Shown here one piece after another: positions 32,926 through 41,600 of a stretch of DNA of 64,000 bases. The position numbers were made by a program, and so were the translations under genes. The notes beneath the pieces are model-generated. The model did not search any database. It saw only the letters and a program-made list of their open reading frames with translations, and was not told the DNA's origin. Source of the stretch: an uncultured Oscillospiraceae bacterium (GTDB taxonomy: Bacteria > Bacillota > Clostridia > Oscillospirales > Oscillospiraceae); assembly GCA_910588625.1 (NCBI GenBank), contig CAJUQN010000001.1, forward strand, positions 1 to 64,000, written 5' to 3'. Position 1 is the stretch's first letter. Every line of letters starts with the position of its first letter.

Positions 32926-34071
32926 GTACAAACGGATGATGAATTCGGCGCCAATATCAGGCGTGCTGTCCGCCGAAATGCTCCAGCCATGGCGCTCGAT
33001 GATGGTTTTCACCACGGCCAGCCCCAGCCCGGCCCCGCCCGTCTTTCGGGACCGGGACTTGTTGACCCGGTAGAACGGCTCAAAGATATGGGGCAGCTCC
33101 TCCGGCGGGATGCCAATCCCCGTGTCCCGGACGCGGATCGTCCCCGCGTTGCCCTCGCAGCTGGAGGAAACCCAGATGGTTCCGCCCTCCCGGCCATACT
33201 TTACGGCGTTTTCCACAAGATTGAAGAAGGCGCGGTACAGCAGGCTCTCTTTCCCCGTCACAACGGGGAACTGCGCGCAGTCGATCTCCGCGCGGATGTG
33301 TTTGGCCTCAAGCTCCGGGATCAGCTCCTCAAAAATATCGGAAAACAGCTTGGGCAGGGACACCTCTTCCCGCTCAAGCTGGCTCTGCTCATCGCAAAGG
33401 CGCATCAGGTCGTCGATCACGGCCCGCAGCCGCGCCGTGTTGCGCTCCACCACGTCCAGCATTTTGAGGCAGTCCTCCCCCGTGGGCGCCTCATCCATCC
33501 GCAGCACCTGGACGCTGGCCTGCATGGTGGCCAGCGGCGTTTTCAGCTCGTGGGCCACGTTGGCGGAGAACTGTTTCCGGGCGGCAAAGGAGTCGCTCAG
33601 CCGCTCCAGCATGACATTAAAGGAGCGGCACAGGGTTCCCACTTCGTCGCCGCGCCCGGTTTCGGCCACCCGCTCGTCCAGGTTGTGTTCCGTGATGGCC
33701 GCGATCTGCCGGTTCAGCTCCCGGATCGGCTTCAGCGTGTGCTTGGTCGCAAAATAGACCGCGGTTGTCCCAAGGACGGAGATGACCACAAGGGCGGCCA
33801 GCCCCGCCAGGTTGAAATCACGCCTTGCCGTTGTTATGGAGGCCACGCCCTCAATCGGCGTAAGAATGGGGTCCCCCTCATAAGTCACCAGGATGCGCTC
33901 GGGATCAAACAGCTCCGTGTCGTCTCCGATGGTGGCCGGAACCGGAACGGCCACTGCTTTGAGCTGCTTTGCGGCGTTATAAGAGGCCGACAGGGTGAGC
34001 GCGATGGAACACAGCAGCAAGATCACGCCGGTCATCACCGTCAGGCGGACACACAGGGAATCTCGTTTCAT
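32917..34071 (-). CDS. sensor histidine kinase
   Basis: A 384-residue kinase with two membrane helices (about 10-30 and 88-108) around a short extracellular sensor of some 55 residues. The HAMP domain contains LKPIRELNRQIAAI, and the H-box is ANVAHELKTPL with His174. ATPase motifs are NLVENAVKYG, DTGIGIPPEELPHIF and GAGLGLAVVK. It should phosphorylate the response regulator encoded just upstream, whose stop overlaps this start by four bases. The signal is unknown; a small secreted protein is encoded on the other side of the regulator. Confidence 0.92.
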   Translation of the reverse strand: MKRDSLCVRLTVMTGVILLLCSIALTLSASYNAAKQLKAVAVPVPATIGDDTELFDPERILVTYEGDPILTPIEGVASITTARRDFNLAGLAALVVISVLGTTAVYFATKHTLKPIRELNRQIAAITEHNLDERVAETGRGDEVGTLCRSFNVMLERLSDSFAARKQFSANVAHELKTPLATMQASVQVLRMDEAPTGEDCLKMLDVVERNTARLRAVIDDLMRLCDEQSQLEREEVSLPKLFSDIFEELIPELEAKHIRAEIDCAQFPVVTGKESLLYRAFFNLVENAVKYGREGGTIWVSSSCEGNAGTIRVRDTGIGIPPEELPHIFEPFYRVNKSRSRKTGGAGLGLAVVKTIIERHGWSISADSTPDIGAEFIIRLYRT

Positions 34072-34748
34072 TCCGGCTCATCTCCAATCAAATAGCCGAC
34101 TCCGCGCACATTGCGGATCAGCTCCTTCCCGCACCCGGCCTCGGCCAGCTTTTTCTTGATGGCGTGGATGTGGTATTTCAGCGTATCGGGGAACAGCTCC
34201 GCCTCGCTGTCCCAGGCGTGCTCCAGAACCCGCGCGGTATCCACCACCTGGTTTTTATGGAGCGTCAGGTACTCCAGGATGGCGTACTCCTTTTTGGTCA
34301 GCGGGAGCTTGACCGAACCGAAGCAGGCCGACTTGGCCGCCATGTCCACGCTCAGGCCGCCGCAGGTCAGGACGTTGGCCACCTGGACATAGGCGATCCG
34401 GCACAGCGTCCTGATCCGGGCCTCCAGCTCCAGAAAGTCGAAGGGCTTGGTCAGGTAGTCGTTGGCCCCCATGTCCAGCCCCTTGACCCGGTCGTCCACC
34501 GCGTTCCGCGCCGACAGGATGAGGATTTTAGCCTTGGCGTCTTTCCGCCGGATCCGGCGCAGCACCTCCAGGCCGTCCACGACCGGGAGGTTCAGGTCCA
34601 GCACGATCACATCGTACTCATAGGCCCGGTAGTAGTCCAGCGCTTCCTCGCCGTCATAGGCCGCGTCCACCGCATAGCCGCGCTTGCGCAGACCGGCGCA
34701 CACGATATCGGACAGCTCCTGTTCATCTTCCACGTATAGAATTCTCAT
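34068..34748 (-). CDS. OmpR/PhoB-family response regulator
   Basis: A 226-residue regulator. The receiver domain has the acidic pair Glu7-Asp8, the phospho-acceptor Asp51 in VLDLNLP, and the switch lysine in TKPFDF. The winged-helix output domain (about 125-225) shows LPLTKKEYAILEYL and HIHAIKKKLAEAG. It forms a two-component pair with the downstream kinase. A hairpin at 34780-34808 separates it from the secreted-protein gene upstream on the same strand, which might allow partial read-through. Confidence 0.93.
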   Translation of the reverse strand: MRILYVEDEQELSDIVCAGLRKRGYAVDAAYDGEEALDYYRAYEYDVIVLDLNLPVVDGLEVLRRIRRKDAKAKILILSARNAVDDRVKGLDMGANDYLTKPFDFLELEARIRTLCRIAYVQVANVLTCGGLSVDMAAKSACFGSVKLPLTKKEYAILEYLTLHKNQVVDTARVLEHAWDSEAELFPDTLKYHIHAIKKKLAEAGCGKELIRNVRGVGYLIGDEPE

Positions 34749-34779
34749 GACTCAGCCCCGCTCCTTGATAAACACTGAG

Positions 34780-34808
34780 CAATCGGGGCGGATATACCGC
34801 CCCGATTG
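34780..34808 (-). terminator. hairpin between the secreted-protein gene and the response regulator
   Basis: CAATCGGGGCGG and CCGCCCCGATTG form a perfect 12-base-pair stem with loop ATATA. Only scattered T follow on the minus strand, so it may be an attenuator that allows read-through. Confidence 0.6.
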
Positions 34809-34828
34809 CCTGTTTGGCGCAGTGGTGG

Positions 34829-35245
34829 TTACTTGCCCAGATCGATATTGACTCCAACAACGCTGTCGTCATCCATGACGTTGAGGACGATGGGCTCGCC
34901 CTCCAGCACCTGGCTGAAGTCAATTTCGTCCAATTCCTGATTCACAACTTCGGCATCGGCGAGGCTGACCACGCCCGCTTTCACGGTGGTGGCGGTGACC
35001 AGAGAGCAGGGGACAGTCTCGGGATCAATGGACGCAACGGCAATAGGCGCGCCTTCCTGCATCTCGCTGAAGTCCACGGTGGACAGATCCCCTTCCACTG
35101 CCTCTACCCAGGCAAGGCCCGTATCCGCGTCCGTCATGGTGTTGGCGGGAGAGTCCACGCTGGATGCGGAGGCGATGGTGGCCAGGGAGGCCGTCATCAT
35201 AACGGCGGCGCCGGTAGCGAACAGGTTTTTCTTTGCAAATTTCAT
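34829..35245 (-). CDS. small secreted protein with internal duplication
   Basis: A 138-residue protein with a clear signal peptide (about 1-28, cut after TIASA) and an acidic mature part. Two related segments are visible: VDFSEMQEGAPIAV and IDFSQVLEGEPIVL, about 50 residues apart, each followed by a short beta-like stretch. No known domain is recognised. It lies just upstream of the two-component genes on the same strand and may be a target or partner of that system. The ribosome site AAGGAAC is reasonable. Confidence 0.75.
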   Translation of the reverse strand: MKFAKKNLFATGAAVMMTASLATIASASSVDSPANTMTDADTGLAWVEAVEGDLSTVDFSEMQEGAPIAVASIDPETVPCSLVTATTVKAGVVSLADAEVVNQELDEIDFSQVLEGEPIVLNVMDDDSVVGVNIDLGK

Positions 35246-35569
35246 AGTGGTGTTCCTTTCTGATTGGTTTTGTATTTTTATCAGGGCTGCAACCTGTGAT
35301 CGGAGTATAGCACGGCTATGGTTGAGAATCCGTTAGGAAACCTGCGGACGGGATTTTTTCTCAGCCGCACGAAAATATATCATAGAAAGCCATTTTACGC
35401 AACTTTTAAAAGTACCAAAGCCGCTCCTCGCGGCAACGGCGCACAAACGCCCGCAAAAGTTCTCGCAGTGGCCAACGACAGAAAACTTTTGAAAATCCTC
35501 TCCCATTTTCCGGCGGAGTATGGTATACTGGACTCGACAAAATCTCCTTATGGCGGCAGCGCAGACAGG
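35246..35569. promoter_or_regulatory. divergent promoter region between the secreted protein and the zinc-finger gene
   Basis: The 324 bases hold no supported gene. On the minus strand TATACT near 35307-35312 may be the -10 of the secreted-protein gene. On the plus strand TGGTATACT (-10 at 35524-35529, extended) probably starts the transcript of the 35570 and 35716 genes. Confidence 0.45.
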
Positions 35570-35713
35570 ATGAGTCTGATTTTCAGGATCGAGAATGACA
35601 GAGCCGCGATGAAGGCTTACGAGTTTGGGGGAAAGCTCAATTCTGAACCAGCCCGCGTTTCAGAACAGATGACGCTGTATCAGAACATGACTGAGCAAAG
35701 ACAGGAGGCATAA
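35570..35713 (+). CDS. small ORF preceding the zinc-finger protein gene
   Basis: A 47-residue frame, MSLIFRIENDRAAM to MTEQRQEA, starts about 40 bases after the putative extended -10 and ends two bases before the next start. Its ribosome site is weak (CAGG). The frame extends open upstream, but that part resembles non-coding sequence. It may be a leader peptide coupled to the large gene or a chance frame. Confidence 0.35.
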   Translation: MSLIFRIENDRAAMKAYEFGGKLNSEPARVSEQMTLYQNMTEQRQEA

Positions 35714-35715
35714 AA

Positions 35716-37716
35716 ATGGCAAAGTCAACAAAAGGAAACTGCTATCTCTGCGGCGCGGAGCTGGGGAAAACGGCGATGAAAAACCACCTCCTCAAGGATC
35801 ACGACAGTGAAAGCGGCCAGGAATGCCGCTTGTTCAGGATCGAAGGCGCCTACGATAAAAATTACTGGCTGTACGTGGATATCCCGGTGGACAAGACGCT
35901 GAATGTGCTGGATAAGTTTTTGCGCAAGATCTGGCTGGAGTGCTGCGGACATTTGAGCGAGTTTCAAGGCGCGGGAAAGAGCACCAGGGTTGGGCGCTTT
36001 TCCGAAGGAGATCAGTTTTTACATCTCTACGACTTTGGCAGCACGACGGAGACGCTGATCACGGTCATGGGAACCACCTGGCGGCCGCCTCAGAAGGAGG
36101 CCGTCCGCCTGCTGGCCCGGAACGTGCCGCCGCAATTTTCCTGTAATAAATGCGGTGCGCTCGCCGAGTATGTGGACGCGGAGGGCCTCTGGGTCGATGA
36201 GAGCCCATTCTATTGCGCAAAGTGCGCCGGAAAATATGCGGATGAGGATATGCTGCTCCCGGTGACCAATTCTCCGCGCATGGGTGTGTGCGGCTACGCC
36301 GGCGAGCTTGATACCTTCACGTTTGTACAGCCGTCGGGTGCGCCGGCTTCCGCGCCCCGGACCTCCGCCCGAAAAGGGCACCGGAAGGAACTCCGCAAAC
36401 AGCCCGAGAACAGCGTGGCGGGGCTGTACCCCGATGAGCTGTATGAGCTGGCCTTCGCCTTTCGGAGCGCCAAGCCGTGGGACAGGCTGTATGAGGATGA
36501 GCTGTTTGCCATCCCGCTCCCAAACGGTGAAACCGGGTACTGCTCGGTTATGGGGAAGAGGGGGGAGCACTTCGCCCTGGCCGTCTATCCGGGGGAACAG
36601 GGCCTGCAGAGTTTTCAGCATGTGCAGGAGGCTGCGGACGCCATTGAGTGGTTCGAGCTGCCGAACCCGCTGAAAATGCAGGAGTATATGCTGTCCCAGA
36701 TGTGCATCCAGTGTTCCCTGGAAAACAAGAATATGCTGCTGCCGGAGGAGCTGTCCTCCGTCCGCGATTATGCCGCCCGCCACAATATCAGATTCCGGGG
36801 AAGCAATTCTTTCCCACAGTTTCTAGAATACCGTCCGGCTGCCTATCCCGCGCGGATCACGTCGGAGGAGGATATCCAAATCCTCTGCGAGGCGCTCCGC
36901 GCCGCCCTGGCTGTGAACGAACGGCTGCTGAACGCCCAATGGGTTGAATTGGAAAAGGAGCCGCTTGGATTTTCGGACGGTCTGGCCGCCGCCCGGCCGC
37001 TGCCTGTGCTGGCGCGGGTGCAGGATGGTTACGCCTGGAGTATCGGTATGCTGCCGGGCGTCATATCCCCAGACTATCCCCGGCCCGTTTTGCGGGATGA
37101 TATCCTGCTTGCGCGGCTGAAGAGGGCAAAGAAGCGGAATACGACCTGGGTCTGCGATGTGGTGATGTGTCCGCAGCCGGTTCAGGAAGAAGAGGACGGC
37201 GCGCCTGTTTTTCCCTATATTCTGTTTATGGCGGACAAAGAGACAGAAGCCGCTTTGATGCCAGCCATGGTGTGCGGCTATGAGCAGGAGGCGGACACGC
37301 TGCTCCACAACCTGGGGGAGCGAATGCTGGAGTCCTGCGTCCCGCGCCGGATGGTCGTGACGGATGACAGGACGCACGCTTTCCTGGAAGCTCTCACTGG
37401 CTCCCTGGGGATCGAGCTGGTGCAGGCCGACTCAGATGAGCTGTTGGAGGATTTGGAAGCTGAGTTTATGGACATTTCAACGGACGGCGGGACCGATGAC
37501 CTGGATGAGGAAGATATGGCGGAGCTGGCGGCCGGGCTTCTGATGAATTTGGATGACGCGGCGCTTCTCCGGCTTCCACAGCCCGTTTGGGAGAACCTGC
37601 GGGCGGCGATCAACGAAGGGGATGTTTCGGCGGAGGTCAAAGACCGTTTTTGTGAGGTGAATGAAAAACGGCGCGGGCACACATCCGCCAAGCCCACAAA
37701 ACCGGATTCGCAATAA
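35716..37716 (+). CDS. large zinc-finger protein, pRiA4b ORF-3-like N-terminus with DUF7309-like region
   Basis: A 666-residue soluble protein after GGAGG. It starts with a zinc finger, CYLCGAELGKTAMKNHLLKDH in essence C-x2-C...H-x4-H. A domain follows (about 45-150) whose YWLYVDIPVDKTLNVLDKFLRKIW pattern, split by conserved aromatic residues, resembles the plasmid pRiA4b ORF-3 family. A second zinc site is CNKCG and CAKCAGKY. The middle (about 235-330), YELAFAFRSAKPW onward, resembles DUF7309/DUF6930 proteins. The end is strongly acidic (DDLDEEDMAEL). Its function is unknown; such proteins occur sporadically near accessory genes. Confidence 0.7.
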   Translation: MAKSTKGNCYLCGAELGKTAMKNHLLKDHDSESGQECRLFRIEGAYDKNYWLYVDIPVDKTLNVLDKFLRKIWLECCGHLSEFQGAGKSTRVGRFSEGDQFLHLYDFGSTTETLITVMGTTWRPPQKEAVRLLARNVPPQFSCNKCGALAEYVDAEGLWVDESPFYCAKCAGKYADEDMLLPVTNSPRMGVCGYAGELDTFTFVQPSGAPASAPRTSARKGHRKELRKQPENSVAGLYPDELYELAFAFRSAKPWDRLYEDELFAIPLPNGETGYCSVMGKRGEHFALAVYPGEQGLQSFQHVQEAADAIEWFELPNPLKMQEYMLSQMCIQCSLENKNMLLPEELSSVRDYAARHNIRFRGSNSFPQFLEYRPAAYPARITSEEDIQILCEALRAALAVNERLLNAQWVELEKEPLGFSDGLAAARPLPVLARVQDGYAWSIGMLPGVISPDYPRPVLRDDILLARLKRAKKRNTTWVCDVVMCPQPVQEEEDGAPVFPYILFMADKETEAALMPAMVCGYEQEADTLLHNLGERMLESCVPRRMVVTDDRTHAFLEALTGSLGIELVQADSDELLEDLEAEFMDISTDGGTDDLDEEDMAELAAGLLMNLDDAALLRLPQPVWENLRAAINEGDVSAEVKDRFCEVNEKRRGHTSAKPTKPDSQ

Positions 37717-37819
37717 GCGTGTGCGGCGCTCTTTTCCCTGCCCCGCCCGTTATGGTTAATATCAGCTTGGGTCAGCGTAAAAATGCCTGGCCAAACAAGA
37801 CCCATACCAGAAAATTTCC

Positions 37820-37862
37820 AGGGAGCACCGGGCCGCGCGGCCTGGTGCTCCCTGCTGCTTTT
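37820..37862 (+). terminator. terminator after the zinc-finger protein gene
   Basis: AGGGAGCACCGGGCC pairs with GGCCTGGTGCTCCCT (one G-T pair) around CGCGC-type loop bases, followed by GCTGCTTTT. Confidence 0.65.
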
Positions 37863-38103
37863 AGTGATTTTGCGCACTGCTTTCATGCCGCCTGGGCCAT
37901 GACTGGGCGGCGTCCTATCCTTTGTCCGGAACCTTTTTGGCAAGTCCGCCAGGGAACATGAGCCGGGAAGAATTCAAGGTCCGGGCGGAGCCGGCGGCGA
38001 GGGGCCGGATGGTCTTTTCTTTGTGGACAGCAGCGCATAACGCATTGTGCCCGAGTCCGTACAACGTTGCCTTTTCTCCCGCCGCCTGGGAAGGATTTTG
38101 TTT

Positions 38104-38160
38104 GGCGTTGCCCTCAGGCAGGCAACGCCGCCCCGGTTATCCCTCCCTTATGGGAGGGAT
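38104..38160 (+). promoter_or_regulatory. tandem hairpins, the second containing the ribosome site of the next gene
   Basis: GGCGTTGCC/GGCAACGCC (38104-38112, 38121-38129) is followed by ATCCCTCCC/GGGAGGGAT (38139-38147, 38152-38160). The GGGAGGG arm of the second hairpin is the ribosome site of the ATG at 38166, so folding would block translation. Confidence 0.55.
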
Positions 38161-38165
38161 AAAAA

Positions 38166-38573
38166 ATGCAACAAACTGAAAAGTACAAATTAAATCTCAT
38201 CGAGCCGTCCGACCCGTTCCTGCCGGACGGGCTCAACGAAAACACGCAGAAGATCGAGGACGCCTTGACCGCCCATGAGAACACTGTTGAACAGCGTCTC
38301 ACAGTGCTGGAGGGGCACAAGGTTGCCCTGGGGAGCTACACCGGCACTTGCCGGGACACTACGGAGGCGGAACAGACAAAGGAACAGTTCGTCTACCTGG
38401 GCTTCCGCCCCAGGGTCGGCGTTTTTTGGCTCCCCAACACATATGTGCCCTTGTTCGAGTTCCTGCGGGACCCCAACGAGCACCGCTATATCCGCGTGTC
38501 CGACGACGGCTTTTATGTCAGAGCCTCCATGAACAGCATCTCGTACGTAGTCACTTATCTGATTTTTTCCTGA
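38166..38573 (+). CDS. phage-structural-like small protein
   Basis: A 135-residue protein. The N-terminus, KYKLNLIEPSDPFLPDGLNENTQKIEDAL in outline, is typical of short phage tail or base-plate accessory proteins of Clostridia, with a coiled stretch up to about residue 50. The second half (GFRPRVGVFW, NEHRYIRVSDDGFYV) looks beta-rich. No other phage genes are nearby, so it is probably a stranded prophage gene or an adopted module. A strong terminator follows directly. Confidence 0.6.
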   Translation: MQQTEKYKLNLIEPSDPFLPDGLNENTQKIEDALTAHENTVEQRLTVLEGHKVALGSYTGTCRDTTEAEQTKEQFVYLGFRPRVGVFWLPNTYVPLFEFLRDPNEHRYIRVSDDGFYVRASMNSISYVVTYLIFS

Positions 38574-38584
38574 GCAGGAAGAAA

Positions 38585-38615
38585 AGCCCCCCGGGAAATC
38601 CCGGGGGGCTTTTTG
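38585..38615. terminator. bidirectional terminator between the phage-like gene and the SLH gene
   Basis: AGCCCCCCGGG and CCCGGGGGGCT form an 11-base-pair stem with loop AAAT, followed by TTTT in both directions. Confidence 0.9.
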
Positions 38616-38641
38616 TGCTCTTTTACCAGCTCAGGGCCCTA

Positions 38642-41600
38642 TCAATAGCTCAGGGTGAAGGTTCCGGAGCTCAAGGTGGTAGTGCCGGTGGAGATGCTGT
38701 AGGTGAAGGTGCCCGCGCCGAAGCCGGTGAGGCCGGAGCCCACAGCCGCAGGGTTGTTCGGGCCGCCCGCGAAGTTCACAACCACGTAATCCACGCCAGA
38801 AACGGGAGTGCCGGTCTCCTGATAGACCAGATTACTGGACGCATTGGTGATGCGGATCGTGGTGGCAGCACTGGTCCCGATGAACGGGAAGTACAGCACA
38901 TCCTGTGCGGCGGAGGCGGGGGCATTGTCGGTAGACGCCTTGGCATTGGGGCTGTACACCACGGTACCGGCAGTGCCGCTGGCCAGCATGGCGTCCAGCT
39001 CAGCCTGGGTGCCCACGGTGAAGTTGTTGGCGCCGCCCAGAGTGGCCACGGGATTCACAGGCGTGATATCCGGGTCGCGGGCGATGTAGATCTCGGTCAC
39101 AGCGTTGGCGGCAGTGGTGTCATACACCATGGTCACGTCGCACTGCAGGTTGCCGATGTTCAGCCAATCCAGCTCGCCGATGATCTTGCAGTTGGGAGCC
39201 AGGTAGTACTCAGCGGTGTTGGTGGTAGGACCGGCAGTAATACTGGTCACAGTGATGCGATGGCCGTTGCTCACCCGCTGGTATCTGACGGAGGTGTCGC
39301 CCACGTTGACAGTGGACACCATATCGTCAAAGTACACAGCCTCAGTGGTTTCGGTGTAGGGGTTGCCGAAGGCGGCGCCCAGACCGAAGTGCTGATCCTT
39401 AATAGCTTCGGCAGCATCCCAAGCCGTACCGCTCAGCTGGATGTTATTGGCGCGGTTGTCCGTAGTGGCGGGCCTGGCGCTGTCGAAGTCCAGAGTGATG
39501 CCACTGACATTGCTGTTCAGCGGAGCGACCTCGTTGGCCAGGATGAACGGGCTGACGTTGGTGCCAGCGCTAGCGGTCTGGGAGCTGTTCTCAGCCACCA
39601 TCACGTTGGACACGATGTCGTTGGTGAACTGGAGGGCGAACAGGTGAGCGCTGTAATTGCGGCTGCCCACGATGGTGTCGTACATATTGCGGCTGCCAGC
39701 GCCGGTGAAGCCGATGGTCTTCTCCTCGCCGTTCAGGTAGCCGGTGATGGAGCCGATGTTGTCGCTGTTCCAGCTGGCCGTGCCGCCGTTGTAGTAGAAC
39801 AGGCCGTAAGTGACGGTGCTGGGCATGGAGCCGTTGGCGATGTACACCACATCGGCGCGGCCGTCGCCGTCAGTGTCGGTCCAGTCAACCTCAGCGCCGG
39901 TCACGAAGTTCACGTCGCCGGGCAGCTCGCTCAGGCCGTTGTAGCAGTTGATGGTGCGGGCGCGGCTGTTGTCGCCCAGCTTCACCATGATCATGGCGTC
40001 GCTGCTCAGGTAGACATACTTGCCGTTGATCAGCATGTAGCCCAGGGTCTTGAACAGCTTGTCGTTGGCCACGGCCTCGTCGTTGGCCATATCCTGGAAG
40101 TGGCGGTTGGTGTTGCCGTAGGTGCCCACAGCGCCGCCGCCGTTGGTGTAGGAACCGACCACCTCGGTGGCGACGACGGCGTCGTCATTGGCCACGGTGA
40201 AGCGGAACAGGTTGTTGTACAGGATGCCAAACGCGTCGGTCGCGCCGATGCCAGTGGCGAAATGCGCGTTGGTGTTGGTGTTGGTGCTGGCGGACATATA
40301 GATCCAGCCCGGAGCAGTGATGCCAGTGGTCGGCGCGAAGGTCGGGTTGGGCACGGCGGAAGACATGGCGGTGAAGGTGCCGTTGTCGAACACGGGCCGC
40401 AGTTCCAGAGAGGTGCCGGTGGTAGTCGTGTCAATCACGGTGCCGGGGGTGGCACGGTAAGTGTTAGTACCCACATTATTAGTGCCGGGGGCGACAGTGG
40501 GCAGCGGAGTGGTGGTGTCCTCGCCCACCAGGAACCTGTCGATCTCCACGGTGCCGGTGGTGCCGTCGGCGTAACGCACGGTGGCCACGGCCTTCACCGC
40601 GCCGGTGGTGTCGGACTCGCCCTGACGCTGAGCGGAGTAGATGCTGGTGATAACACCATAATTCACAGCATGGGCGTCACCGATGCCGATGAGGTTGCCG
40701 TACTGGTCGAAGAACCAGGTGAAGGTGGTGTTGGTCACGCGGCCCGCGCGGTCCAGGAACAGGCAGATCTGATCGTTGTATTCCTTGCCGTCCACGGTGT
40801 GCTTGCCGGTGTTCCAGGAGGTCACGGTCTGCTTGCCCTGGATGGAGTCGGCCTTCTGCAGGACCCAGACATTGGCGTCCTGGTTGTTGAATTTGCCGGC
40901 GCGCAGGGTGCCGGTGACCACCTTATTGGTGGTGAAAGCGGCCTCTTCCAGCAGAGTCTGGGTGTTGCGCACGGTGTTGTTGCCCAGGATGGCGACGGCG
41001 GCAGTGGCGGGAGCAGTAAAGCCGGCTGCGTTCTGGGTCTTGTTGGTGTAGGCGTTCAGCAGGATGTAGTCGCCCTTGCTGTACTCATCCCAGTTGTCCT
41101 TGTCGCCGGAACCCTTGGTGATAACCCGGTTGGACAGAGCGTTGACGCCGTTGGCCCCAGGATTCTGGGTGGTGTTCATGCCGTCGTAGATGGTCACTTC
41201 CAGCTGAGCGGGAGTGATGACATGACCGGCGGCGTCCAGCTTGGCGTCGGTCTTGCTGGTGACCAGCGCCAGCATGGTGTCAACCATGGTCACGACCTTG
41301 TCGTGGTTGTCCTCGTTATCGGTGAACCAGGGGTTCTCCATCTCGTAGTACACCTTGGTCAGACGGCCCTGGCCGCCCACGCGGGTCACGGTGTCGGTGG
41401 CCACCACGCGGTAGGTGTCGGTGAGGGAGGTCTTCTGGTTGACGTACAGGCGGAAGGTCTTTTCGCCGTCGAAGTCCACGGCGGCGGCCACGTCGCACTC
41501 GCGGACCTGCTCGGTGGTCTCGTAGTCAGCGGCCTGCTTGATGGTAGCCACAGTTTTGGTGTTGGCGGTGGCTTCATACCAGGGGTGGTTGGTGGGAATC

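Larger units (their letters stand above)
37717..38165. other. intergenic region with terminator and hairpins, no gene recognised
   Basis: The 449 bases contain the terminator at 37820-37862 and two hairpins at 38104-38160. Reading frames here have no ribosome sites and match no family I know. Confidence 0.45.
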
